A DNA stretch of 64,000 nucleotides from Bacteroidota bacterium. Its GTDB lineage: Bacteria; Bacteroidota; Bacteroidia; Palsa-948. The DNA is taken from the NCBI GenBank assembly GCA_016213405.1, contig JACRAM010000036.1, positions 1 to 64,000 of the forward strand, given 5' to 3'. The position numbers and the translations under genes were made by a program. Positions 51,647 to 58,847 of this stretch are shown here, piece after piece. Each line of letters opens with the position of its first letter. The stretch's first letter is position 1. A model generated the notes under the pieces. The model made no database searches and was not told the origin of the DNA. It worked only from the letters and a program-made list of their open reading frames with translations.

Positions 51647-52039
51647 TTAATCTGTAATCTGCTTTACTCTCCAGTCAAAATAGTTAACAGAATTTCGCAG
51701 GTAACTATCTTTCAATTCCAACGCTTCGTTTTTTACCTTTTCAGCAATGAATCTCCAGTATTTTTTCTGCAAATTCTTTTCCGGAGTACTGAGCGTTTTA
51801 TATTTTCTTTTGAGCGCATAACCGAACTGTGTCATATTTTCGACCAGATAATCGTAACGCGTGTTGTCTTTTCGTGTAAAATACGGAACAAACATGGTTT
51901 GCAGTTTTGCTTCCAATGATTGATTCCATTTGACGAAAGATGTGCGTTTATTCTCGCTCAGAGAAATTTTATCTGCAAACTCCGAAGAAATTTTCAGCAA
52001 TTCTTCTGTAGTGAGTTTGGGTTTGATAATTGTACTCAT
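51647..52039 (-). CDS. Hypothetical protein, 130 residues
   Basis: The protein is helical and basic (TTEELLKISSEFADKISLSENKRTSFVKWNQSLEAKLQ, GYALKRKYKTLSTPEKNLQKKYW). No motif was recognised. Its start overlaps the stop of the small HTH gene by 4 bases (ATGA), indicating coupling. Confidence 0.6.
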   Translation of the reverse strand: MSTIIKPKLTTEELLKISSEFADKISLSENKRTSFVKWNQSLEAKLQTMFVPYFTRKDNTRYDYLVENMTQFGYALKRKYKTLSTPEKNLQKKYWRFIAEKVKNEALELKDSYLRNSVNYFDWRVKQITD

Positions 52040-52275
52040 GCTGCGGATTTTTCGGGTTTGTATTCGTCTTTAAGAAACACATTCGGATAGCCGAGTTTTT
52101 CAAAAATGATTTTTACCTGGTTCACATTGTAATACCAGCCGCGTTTTTTGCCGATCAGCGGTTCGAACGGTTCGATCATGGTGAAGAAACAGCGCGGGCT
52201 TACTTCATACAGGATGGCTAATTCTTTTTTGCTGTAGGGCTTGATCTCTGCCCTTGTTGTTTTTGATTGATTCAT
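52036..52275 (-). CDS. Small HTH (DUF4248-like) protein
   Basis: The 79-residue protein has AEIKPYSKKELAILYEVSP, matching the IRPYTKKELCELYKISP of 50563-50793. A later NVNQVKIIFEKLGYPNVF also aligns. It is a likely DNA-binding accessory or regulatory protein. It lies 35 bases downstream of the XRE/ImmA regulator. Confidence 0.75.
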   Translation of the reverse strand: MNQSKTTRAEIKPYSKKELAILYEVSPRCFFTMIEPFEPLIGKKRGWYYNVNQVKIIFEKLGYPNVFLKDEYKPEKSAA

Positions 52276-52310
52276 TGCATTTCATAGATTATATAGTTAG
52301 ACATTATTTT

Positions 52311-53387
52311 TCATTCTCCATACCGACTCATGAAATCTTCTTCTCCAAGGTGCAGGGATGCTGCCATTTCCTTGACGGAGAATTTATGAGCGTTTTTATA
52401 TTTTGTGATTAAGTCTCTCATAAGTTTTGGTTTCTCCTGCGGGAAATCCAGTTCAGGAGGTTCGCGCCTGCGAATCTGCATTTGATTGAACTGCTGAAGC
52501 AAATATCGTTTCTGGTTATCCGTAAGAAATCCCAAGTCCGCAGCCCTGAATAAAAGCGACTGCATGGACACTTTCCATTTGCGCTTTAGTTCCCCGAGAA
52601 GAGGGACAGTTATATCTTTTTCTCCGCCAGAGGACGGATCCCGACCTTGTCGGGAAAGGTCTTTTTTAATCTCGCTTTCAGGAAGCAGGAACCCGGCAGC
52701 GAACATATTCGCTTCGTGTGATATATCCCTGTCAAACGAGGGCATTGTGCCGGTATGCATTACCAAATGCCCAAGTTCATATGCTAAACTGAACCGCTGC
52801 CTGTCTGCAAGATGAAGTTTGTTCACGCAGATTACCGGAAGTTTGTCTTTTGTGAAAATCGTCCTGCTGTCCACACGTTCTGTGCCAAAATCGAATGAAA
52901 TGACTATGATCCCGTTCTCCTCAAGCAATTCGGTCAGGTTTTCCACGGGACCCTTGGGCATCTTCCAAAACTTGCGGAGTTGTTTTGCGACTTGCTCGGT
53001 AGTTTCGTGCTTCTTTAAATCCAGAACAGGCACATTGACTTCTTTGAGTTTTAGTTTTTCAGATATGCTTTCGATATGCAAACGGTAAAGATTGATCTGC
53101 GCTTCGAGCGGAACAAGAACTTTTGCTGATACGTGGTCGCGCTTGCGGTAGTTCAAACTCATAGGAATGTATGCTTCGCCTTCCTGATAAAAGAAATCGG
53201 CAGGATATTTTAAGAGTTTGCTCATTTTGCCCAACGTTTCTTCGGATAAGGTTCTGCTGTCTGTTTCAACTTTGCAGATGAACGTAGGAGAGGTGCCGAG
53301 TTTTTCGGCAATATCTTTTTGAGAGATACCTCTTGATTCTCTTGCAAGGACAACCATCTTGGGGTTGATTTGTATTTCGGGCGGCAT
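52311..53387 (-). CDS. XRE regulator fused to an ImmA/IrrE-type domain with altered metal site
   Basis: The 358-residue protein has an N-terminal HTH (ARESRGISQKDIAEKLGTSPTFICKVE) and a central ImmA/IrrE-like metallopeptidase region (about 165-255). In this family the motif is HExxH; here it reads RFSLAYELGHLVMH, so Tyr (codon TAT) replaces the first His. Histidines follow in HTG and DISHEANMFAAGFLLP. The protein may be a catalytically weakened or DNA-damage-sensing switch for the downstream leftward genes. It is divergent from the TAC operon, with an AGTATTA/TAATACT palindrome between. Confidence 0.82.
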   Translation of the reverse strand: MPPEIQINPKMVVLARESRGISQKDIAEKLGTSPTFICKVETDSRTLSEETLGKMSKLLKYPADFFYQEGEAYIPMSLNYRKRDHVSAKVLVPLEAQINLYRLHIESISEKLKLKEVNVPVLDLKKHETTEQVAKQLRKFWKMPKGPVENLTELLEENGIIVISFDFGTERVDSRTIFTKDKLPVICVNKLHLADRQRFSLAYELGHLVMHTGTMPSFDRDISHEANMFAAGFLLPESEIKKDLSRQGRDPSSGGEKDITVPLLGELKRKWKVSMQSLLFRAADLGFLTDNQKRYLLQQFNQMQIRRREPPELDFPQEKPKLMRDLITKYKNAHKFSVKEMAASLHLGEEDFMSRYGE

Positions 53388-53419
53388 AGTGAGCGGTTCG
53401 TGTTTGTAAATGCAAAGGA

Positions 53420-53437
53420 AGTATTATTTGTAATACT
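53420..53437. promoter_or_regulatory. Operator-like palindrome between divergent operons
   Basis: AGTATTA-TTTG-TAATACT is a perfect 7-bp inverted repeat, 33 bases upstream of the XRE/ImmA start. It is a plausible binding site for that regulator or for the HigA-like antitoxin. Confidence 0.5.
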
Positions 53438-53524
53438 GACAATATAAATGACAAAATTATTTTGATTGATAAAAACACTCACAAAAAATTAATCTTTAAG
53501 TTAATTATTGAATCAAAAAATTAA

Positions 53525-53532
53525 TACATTTG
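53525..53532 (+). promoter_or_regulatory. -7 promoter box of the TAC/TerY operon
   Basis: TACATTTG matches TAnnTTTG, giving a start near 53539 and a 55-base AT-rich leader before ATG 53595. No strong -33 element is visible. Confidence 0.5.
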
Positions 53533-53594
53533 TACAATTATGCTTAAAATTTGTTAAATTTTAATTTTAAATAATAATATAAGTTAATCTATAA

Positions 53595-54134
53595 ATGAAT
53601 ATCTTTGCTATACTGGAGGGCTTTAAGGAATATGAGTATGTGAAGTATTATACTGTGCGGTTAATTAAAGATGAACAAAAAGATGAATCAAATGAAGCGG
53701 ATAAATTTTATAAGATATATCGCGACCCGGCACATTCACATCATTCAGAATACAAAATTATTTTGAAAGTTATTGATGCAATAGGATATCATTACCGAGG
53801 TGCTGAACCATATTTGTTCAGGTTCGAAGATAAAGCAGATGCTCTGCCGCCTCCGAGAAAGAGTGCAAAAAATATTTTAGACATTGAAATAGTAATGCAT
53901 TCGGAACTTCGGTTATACTGCATAAGGTTATCGAATGAAGTAGTTGTATTATTAAATGGTGGAGTAAAAACAAGAGACCAAGCTTTGAATTGCCCAAATG
54001 TTTCTGGGCATTTCAGGTTTGCTCAAACGATTGCAAAATTGATTGACGATTTAATTGCAAGAAAGGAAATTCGAATTGAAGGAAAAGAAATAATAAACGA
54101 AACAGGTGAAGAAGAAATAATTTTTTATAACTAA
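53595..54134 (+). CDS. HigB/Gp49-like toxin of a toxin-antitoxin-chaperone module
   Basis: The 179-residue protein is long for a HigB toxin. A RelE/HigB-like core is suggested by ELRLYCIRLSNEVVVLLNGGVKTRDQA and FRFAQTIAKLIDDLI. The N-terminus (residues 1-70) is an extra polar region. Such toxins are ribosome-associated mRNA endonucleases. It is followed 10 bases later by an HTH antitoxin and then a SecB-like gene. The family call is by pattern and context, so moderate. Confidence 0.65.
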   Translation: MNIFAILEGFKEYEYVKYYTVRLIKDEQKDESNEADKFYKIYRDPAHSHHSEYKIILKVIDAIGYHYRGAEPYLFRFEDKADALPPPRKSAKNILDIEIVMHSELRLYCIRLSNEVVVLLNGGVKTRDQALNCPNVSGHFRFAQTIAKLIDDLIARKEIRIEGKEIINETGEEEIIFYN

Positions 54135-54144
54135 AAAGCAATTT

Positions 54145-54570
54145 ATGCCAAGTAAATTTCATGATGAAGAAGTATCCCGCATCTCTCCCAAAGAAAGGGC
54201 ATTGATGGTGAAATCTCTTGAGATAATTTCTCAGGTTCATTCCATCCTTGACCAGCGTGGGATTACTCAGAAGGCATTAGCGGATATGCTCAAAATTAGT
54301 CCTGCAGCAGTAAGCCAAATGCTTATTCCTGGAGGAAATTTAGAATTAAATACTGTTGTGCGATTGGAAAATATTTTATGTGAAACTATTTTGACAACAC
54401 CCGATAAAGTTGCAGCATTATTAGAACAAAAAAAATCACCTGAATGGAATTGGGTACGGGAAAAACAAAAAGTTGAACCGTACTCTCCCCTGAGAGTATC
54501 CTACGTTTCTTCTGAACCCAAATCTTTCGATATAAATATTGAAATCAAAAATTTTAAAAAACATGGATAA
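54145..54570 (+). CDS. HigA-like XRE antitoxin with C-terminal extension
   Basis: The 141-residue protein has an HTH (about 25-75: QKALADMLKISPAAVSQML, LELNTVVRLENIL). After it comes an about 50-residue tail with WNWVREKQKVEPYSPLRVSYV. In TAC modules the antitoxin carries such a chaperone-addiction tail that the SecB-like protein must bind to keep it folded. That role is inferred from the order of genes here. It overlaps the next gene by 8 bases. Confidence 0.75.
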   Translation: MPSKFHDEEVSRISPKERALMVKSLEIISQVHSILDQRGITQKALADMLKISPAAVSQMLIPGGNLELNTVVRLENILCETILTTPDKVAALLEQKKSPEWNWVREKQKVEPYSPLRVSYVSSEPKSFDINIEIKNFKKHG

Positions 54571-55000
54571 TATAAATATAGAAACAGACAAAATAGAATA
54601 TCTCAACGTTCAGATTTTAAAAGCTGAAATAAATAATTCAACCAAAACCCCATTGCAGAGAGGAGATGATTTTAAATTAAATTTTTTATTTAAGGCAGTT
54701 GATTTATATAATCTTGAAAAACAATTTATTCGTGTTATTATAAATGCAAATATCATTGTAATGAAAAACGAACACGAATTAAATGCAGGAGCAAAATTTG
54801 AAATTGATAATTATTTTAGTTACCCTGATCTGCAAAAGTTTACTTCAAAAGAAACAGAAAAAGTTCTTGTTAAATCAGAATTTGCAGCGGTGGTTAAGGG
54901 ACTTGCGTATTCAACAGCGCGCGGGATAATTTATTCAAAACTTGCAGGAACTTTTTTGGAAGGGACAATTCTTCCTGTTAAAATGTCTACGGAGGTATAA
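54563..55000 (+). CDS. SecB-like chaperone of a TAC module
   Basis: ATG 54563 (MDNINIETDKIEYLNVQILK) gives 145 residues, the size of SecB. The C-terminal region AYSTARGIIYSKLAGTFLEG followed by TILPVKM parallels the PYAREcI...RGtFPqL.L.PVNF region of SecB, and the N-terminal half has the expected beta-strand pattern. In TAC systems this chaperone stabilises the antitoxin. The overlap with the antitoxin gene suggests coupled synthesis. A longer start at 54539 is possible. Confidence 0.8.
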   Translation: MDNINIETDKIEYLNVQILKAEINNSTKTPLQRGDDFKLNFLFKAVDLYNLEKQFIRVIINANIIVMKNEHELNAGAKFEIDNYFSYPDLQKFTSKETEKVLVKSEFAAVVKGLAYSTARGIIYSKLAGTFLEGTILPVKMSTEV

Positions 55001-55031
55001 AAAATAAACTAAAAAAATAACACTATTCACT

Positions 55032-55709
55032 ATGTCACTTCACGATTTTACAGCCGAATCACCCGATAACTATGAACAAAAATGTTGCTGCGCTCTTGTT
55101 CTTGATGTTTCGGGTTCTATGGAAGGAGCACCTATCAGAGAATTAAATGAAGGGCTTCGGGAATTTTATAAGGATATTCAAACAGATTCAACTACTGCTA
55201 ACCGCCTTGAGGTAGCGGTAATAGAATTTAGCGATGAAGTTAAAACCTTAATTGAACCAAGCTTGGCTTCAAAATTCAGAATGCCTACGCTTACCACAAA
55301 GGGAACAACAAAATTGGTTGATGGCGTAAGAGAAGGAATTAAAGTAGTTCAAAGTCGTAAAAACTGGTATAAGAAAACCGGACAACCTTATTATAGACCT
55401 TGGGTGATTTTGATTTCGGATGCTGCACCGGATGAGGGACAGGATATTTCTGGTTTAACGCGGGAAATTAGAACCGGCATGAGCAATCGTGAATTTTTCT
55501 TTTTTGCTCTTGGTGTTCAGGGCGCTGATATGAATATGTTGAAAAATATTTCGGATCCTTCAATGCAAGCCGCAAAACTTCAAGGATTAAAATTCTCAGA
55601 ATTTTTTAAATGGTTGAGTGCGTCAATGACTACAGTAACTCATTCTAAAGATGGAGACAAAGTAAATCTTCCTAATCCTGCGGAATGGATGATTGGCTTC
55701 TCAATTTAA
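55032..55709 (+). CDS. TerY-like von Willebrand factor A protein
   Basis: The 225-residue protein is almost entirely one vWA domain. The MIDAS motif is complete: VLDVSGSMEG (about 23-32), LTTKGTTKLVDG (Thr) and ILISDAAPDEGQD (Asp). TerY proteins form a triad with a PP2C phosphatase and a kinase (TerY-P) in tellurite-resistance-related and defence loci. Here it is the first gene of exactly that triad, 31 bases after the SecB-like gene. Confidence 0.88.
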   Translation: MSLHDFTAESPDNYEQKCCCALVLDVSGSMEGAPIRELNEGLREFYKDIQTDSTTANRLEVAVIEFSDEVKTLIEPSLASKFRMPTLTTKGTTKLVDGVREGIKVVQSRKNWYKKTGQPYYRPWVILISDAAPDEGQDISGLTREIRTGMSNREFFFFALGVQGADMNMLKNISDPSMQAAKLQGLKFSEFFKWLSASMTTVTHSKDGDKVNLPNPAEWMIGFSI

Positions 55710-55734
55710 TTTATGAAAATATGCACAAGTGGTC

Positions 55735-56997
55735 ATGGGAAAAAAATGGTTAAAGTCGGTTGTTCAATTTATGAAAAAGAAAAAGTTATTTATTCCGGTT
55801 ATCAAAAATAAAAAACGAAATACTAAATCGGAAGAAATTTTATTTGAAGAAAAAACAGATGTAGCAAATGAAACGATTGAACCTTTCTCCATTGATTCGG
55901 AAAAATTATCCATAAAAAAAGTTGAGAAAAATCTAGCTCCAGTTACCGAAGAAAAGCAAGAAAAAAAACTTCCTGTAGAGCCGAATAAGCAAAAACCAGT
56001 AACAGATTCTGATAAGATAATTTCTCCTTCCGAAGAAATTTCTTCATCGCAAATAGAAGAGAAATCAATAGCTCCTGCAGTTAAAACGGAAGAAGTAATT
56101 GCGCCTGTAAAATCATTCTCAAATAATTTTACGTCTGCCGAAAAAAATTCTTGGTTCGTAGTTTCCGCTTCATCCATTGGAAAAACACATGTTAAAAGCA
56201 ATATTCCTTGTCAGGACAACCACTACTGTGAAAGCATTGATAGTAATTGGGGCATTGCTATTTGCTCTGACGGAGCGGGAAGCGCGGAAAATTCGCAATT
56301 GGGTTCTAAGCATGTTTCAAACGAAATAGGAGTGGCTTTTTTTAAACAGTTAGTCATTAAAAACGGCTGGAATAAAAATAATATTTTGCCTTCGCAGGAA
56401 GAATGGAGCTCCGCAGCCCGCGAAGGATTTAAACAAATTTTTAATTCGCTTGAAAAATCGGCTGATGAAAAGAAAATTAAACTTAATTCTTTGGCGTGTA
56501 CGATAAATGTCATTATATATTCTCCTATCGGTTTACTTGTGTCGCATATTGGCGATGGAAGAGCGGGCTATTGCAACGAAAAAGGAGAATGGAAATCTTT
56601 AATCAAACCTCACAAAGGGGAGGAAGCGAATCAAACAATATTTATTACTTCAGATAGATGGATGAGTGACTTGAACTTTACAATGTCAGGTGTTTCTGTT
56701 CCCGAAAGCAATGTTGTTGCTGAAAAACCAACAGCTTTTACCATGATGACAGATGGTTGTGAATTTTATGCATTCGAATGCAGTAATATGGATGCGACAA
56801 CAAATAAATGGAATGATCCCAATTTGCCCTATCCCAAATTTTTTAATCCGCTTGCGGCTCATTTAAAATCTATGGTGCAAAATAATATTGCTGTTAGAGA
56901 TGCTAATTTAAAATGGGAAAAATTTATTGAGGAGGGAATTGAGGGATTAAAAAATGAACCAGATGATAAAACCATGATTCTCGGAATACTGATATAA
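55735..56997 (+). CDS. PP2C-type protein phosphatase of the TerY-P triad
   Basis: ATG 55735 (MGKKWLKSVVQFMKKKK) gives 420 residues; 55729 is the alternative. A low-complexity Lys/Glu/Ser-rich region covers about 20-135. The PP2C fold follows: PCQDNHYCESI, ICSDGAGSAENSQLGSK, VSHIGDGRAGYCNEKGEW, TMMTDGCEFYAFEC and NEPDDKTMILGIL carry the metal-binding acidic residues. It presumably reverses phosphorylation by the downstream kinase. The N-terminal extension may be a regulated target. Confidence 0.9.
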   Translation: MGKKWLKSVVQFMKKKKLFIPVIKNKKRNTKSEEILFEEKTDVANETIEPFSIDSEKLSIKKVEKNLAPVTEEKQEKKLPVEPNKQKPVTDSDKIISPSEEISSSQIEEKSIAPAVKTEEVIAPVKSFSNNFTSAEKNSWFVVSASSIGKTHVKSNIPCQDNHYCESIDSNWGIAICSDGAGSAENSQLGSKHVSNEIGVAFFKQLVIKNGWNKNNILPSQEEWSSAAREGFKQIFNSLEKSADEKKIKLNSLACTINVIIYSPIGLLVSHIGDGRAGYCNEKGEWKSLIKPHKGEEANQTIFITSDRWMSDLNFTMSGVSVPESNVVAEKPTAFTMMTDGCEFYAFECSNMDATTNKWNDPNLPYPKFFNPLAAHLKSMVQNNIAVRDANLKWEKFIEEGIEGLKNEPDDKTMILGILI

Positions 56998-56998
56998 T

Positions 56999-57952
56999 AT
57001 GGAATATCTCTACACCTCTTCTTATAATCAAATTCAAATCGATTCTGCGCGTGTAGGAAATTCGGGAGGAGAGGGGTCTGTCCATAGAATCATTAATTCT
57101 TCAATTTATCCAAATCATTGCGTAAAAAAATTTTATCAGCAAAAAAGAACGGATTCAAAACGGAGAAAGATTGAATATATGATTCGGAATGTACCGGATA
57201 ATTTGAAAAATGATTTTTTTATTCTTTGCTGGCCCCAAGATATAGTTCATGATGCAAATAGGAATTTTATCGGTTTTATTATGCCTCTTGCCTTTGGTGG
57301 AAGTGAGAAGTTGTATGAATTTACATTGACACCGTTCCCTTCGAAATATGGACATGCATGGATTAAGTTTGATCGTTCAAATCAAACAGGAAGAAAAAAT
57401 CTCTACAAACTATGTTGTAATATTTGTTATGCGGTAGCAATGATTCACCATACAAATAAATATGTCTTTGTCGATTACAAACCCCAAAATATTCTTGTTA
57501 CAGATGAAGGAAAAGTTTCGATAATCGATATGGATTCCTTTCAGGTTTCTTCTACAGGTGTACGATTATTTCCAGGAGATGTGGTCACACTTGAAAATGC
57601 TCCGCCCGAATCCAAAACATTAAACCCCTGCACGGAATGCATTTTACCGAATTGGGATAGATTTTCTATGGCAGTTTCATTTTATCAAATTCTGTTAGGC
57701 ATTCACCCTTACGCTGCAAGTGCAAACGGACAATACGCTAATCTTGGATCGCTACAGGAAAAAATACAAAATGAACTTTTTATTTACGGAAAAAAATATG
57801 AACACTTAACCTTTGTTCCCCCGCCTCATAACCTGTTTTGGCATCTTCCTATTTCAGTTAGAAATCTTTTTATGAGGGCATTTGATACGACTCCTTCTAA
57901 TAGACCAACAGCAGAAGATTGGTACCGTTCCTTCTCAGAAGAGATTAAATAA
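56999..57952 (+). CDS. TerY-P type Ser/Thr protein kinase
   Basis: The 317-residue kinase starts 1 base after the phosphatase stop. The Gly-rich start is VGNSGGEGSVHRI, the ATP-site Lys is in HCVKKFYQQ, the catalytic loop is YVFVDYKPQNILVTDEG and the metal loop is VSIIDMDSFQVSSTG. DMD in place of DFG and IDMDSFQ are characteristic of TerY-P kinases. No transmembrane or sensor domain follows, so the input is likely through TerY or the chaperone. Confidence 0.9.
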   Translation: MEYLYTSSYNQIQIDSARVGNSGGEGSVHRIINSSIYPNHCVKKFYQQKRTDSKRRKIEYMIRNVPDNLKNDFFILCWPQDIVHDANRNFIGFIMPLAFGGSEKLYEFTLTPFPSKYGHAWIKFDRSNQTGRKNLYKLCCNICYAVAMIHHTNKYVFVDYKPQNILVTDEGKVSIIDMDSFQVSSTGVRLFPGDVVTLENAPPESKTLNPCTECILPNWDRFSMAVSFYQILLGIHPYAASANGQYANLGSLQEKIQNELFIYGKKYEHLTFVPPPHNLFWHLPISVRNLFMRAFDTTPSNRPTAEDWYRSFSEEIK

Positions 57953-57986
57953 AATATAATCTCTTTCGAAGTTATTTTTTGAAAAC

Positions 57987-58847
57987 GTGAAGAAAAATAA
58001 AATAAAGAAAAGAATCCGTATCCCGCCAAAAACGAGGAAAAAACTTTTAGATAAAAATTTAGGGGTTTGCTGTGTATGCAAAGAACGCGACATAGGAATA
58101 AACTTTCATCATTTAGATGAAGACCCATCCAACAATGAGGAAGAAAATCTTGCTGTGTTGTGCGTCAAGGAACATGATATGCATCACCGCCCCAAAGCAT
58201 ATGCATTGAAACATTTGGAACTTGGGATGAGCAAAATCAGAAAATACAAGCACCAGTGGGAAAAAACAGTTCAGGAAGCTAAATCCACAAGTCCTAAAAT
58301 AATTGCCGTATTAAACATTTATGGCAGTCGCAAGAGTATTCATTCGGTTCGGTTTCTTGTTCAGGATATTAATGGAAAAATAATATATCAACGTTTATAC
58401 CATCTGCTTACCGGATCACCGGACCAATGGACAGATGATATTATAGAAGAAGTTTCATGGCTTGGGAAGAATGTAAAACTCTCTATGATTAACAAACCGC
58501 TTAAAGTAGAATATTGTCCTTGTTGCTCTACTTCACTTTCCAATACCTTAGATAAAAATGCAGCTATTCATTTAACTGCTAAGGATTGGAAAAAGGAATC
58601 GAGTGGAAGCATATACATCAATCCGAAATTTCCTGCTGTTGCTTTTATTTTATCCTATCGAAATGAAATTTTATATAAAGCACATCTGCACAATTGCAAT
58701 GGAACCCATCTTCACTTTATGACTGATAAATACGAAGAAAGAATTCCTATAAAGAAAAAAGCAAGCACTATAATTCAAGCAGCAGAAATAATGCAAAAGG
58801 TAATAAGTACATGGGATCCGGGCAAAATCTTTATTGGTACACAATGA
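57987..58847 (+). CDS. HNH-motif protein at the end of the TAC/TerY operon
   Basis: The start is GTG 57987. The 286-residue protein has a basic N-terminus (MKKNKIKKRIRIPPKTRKKLL), then a metal-finger HNH unit: GVCCVCKERDIGINFHHLDEDPSNNEEENLAVLC and EHDMHH. Later CPCCS and CNGTHLHF add possible metal ligands. It may cut nucleic acid as the effector of the operon. Its stop falls at the right junction with a truncated surface-protein gene, so its own C-terminus could be altered. Confidence 0.75.
   Translation: MKKNKIKKRIRIPPKTRKKLLDKNLGVCCVCKERDIGINFHHLDEDPSNNEEENLAVLCVKEHDMHHRPKAYALKHLELGMSKIRKYKHQWEKTVQEAKSTSPKIIAVLNIYGSRKSIHSVRFLVQDINGKIIYQRLYHLLTGSPDQWTDDIIEEVSWLGKNVKLSMINKPLKVEYCPCCSTSLSNTLDKNAAIHLTAKDWKKESSGSIYINPKFPAVAFILSYRNEILYKAHLHNCNGTHLHFMTDKYEERIPIKKKASTIIQAAEIMQKVISTWDPGKIFIGTQ

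Noticed and set aside
55764-56201. 145-residue open frame on the minus strand
   Set aside because: It is antisense to the Lys/Glu-rich N-terminal extension of the PP2C phosphatase, which has better codon pattern and domain evidence.
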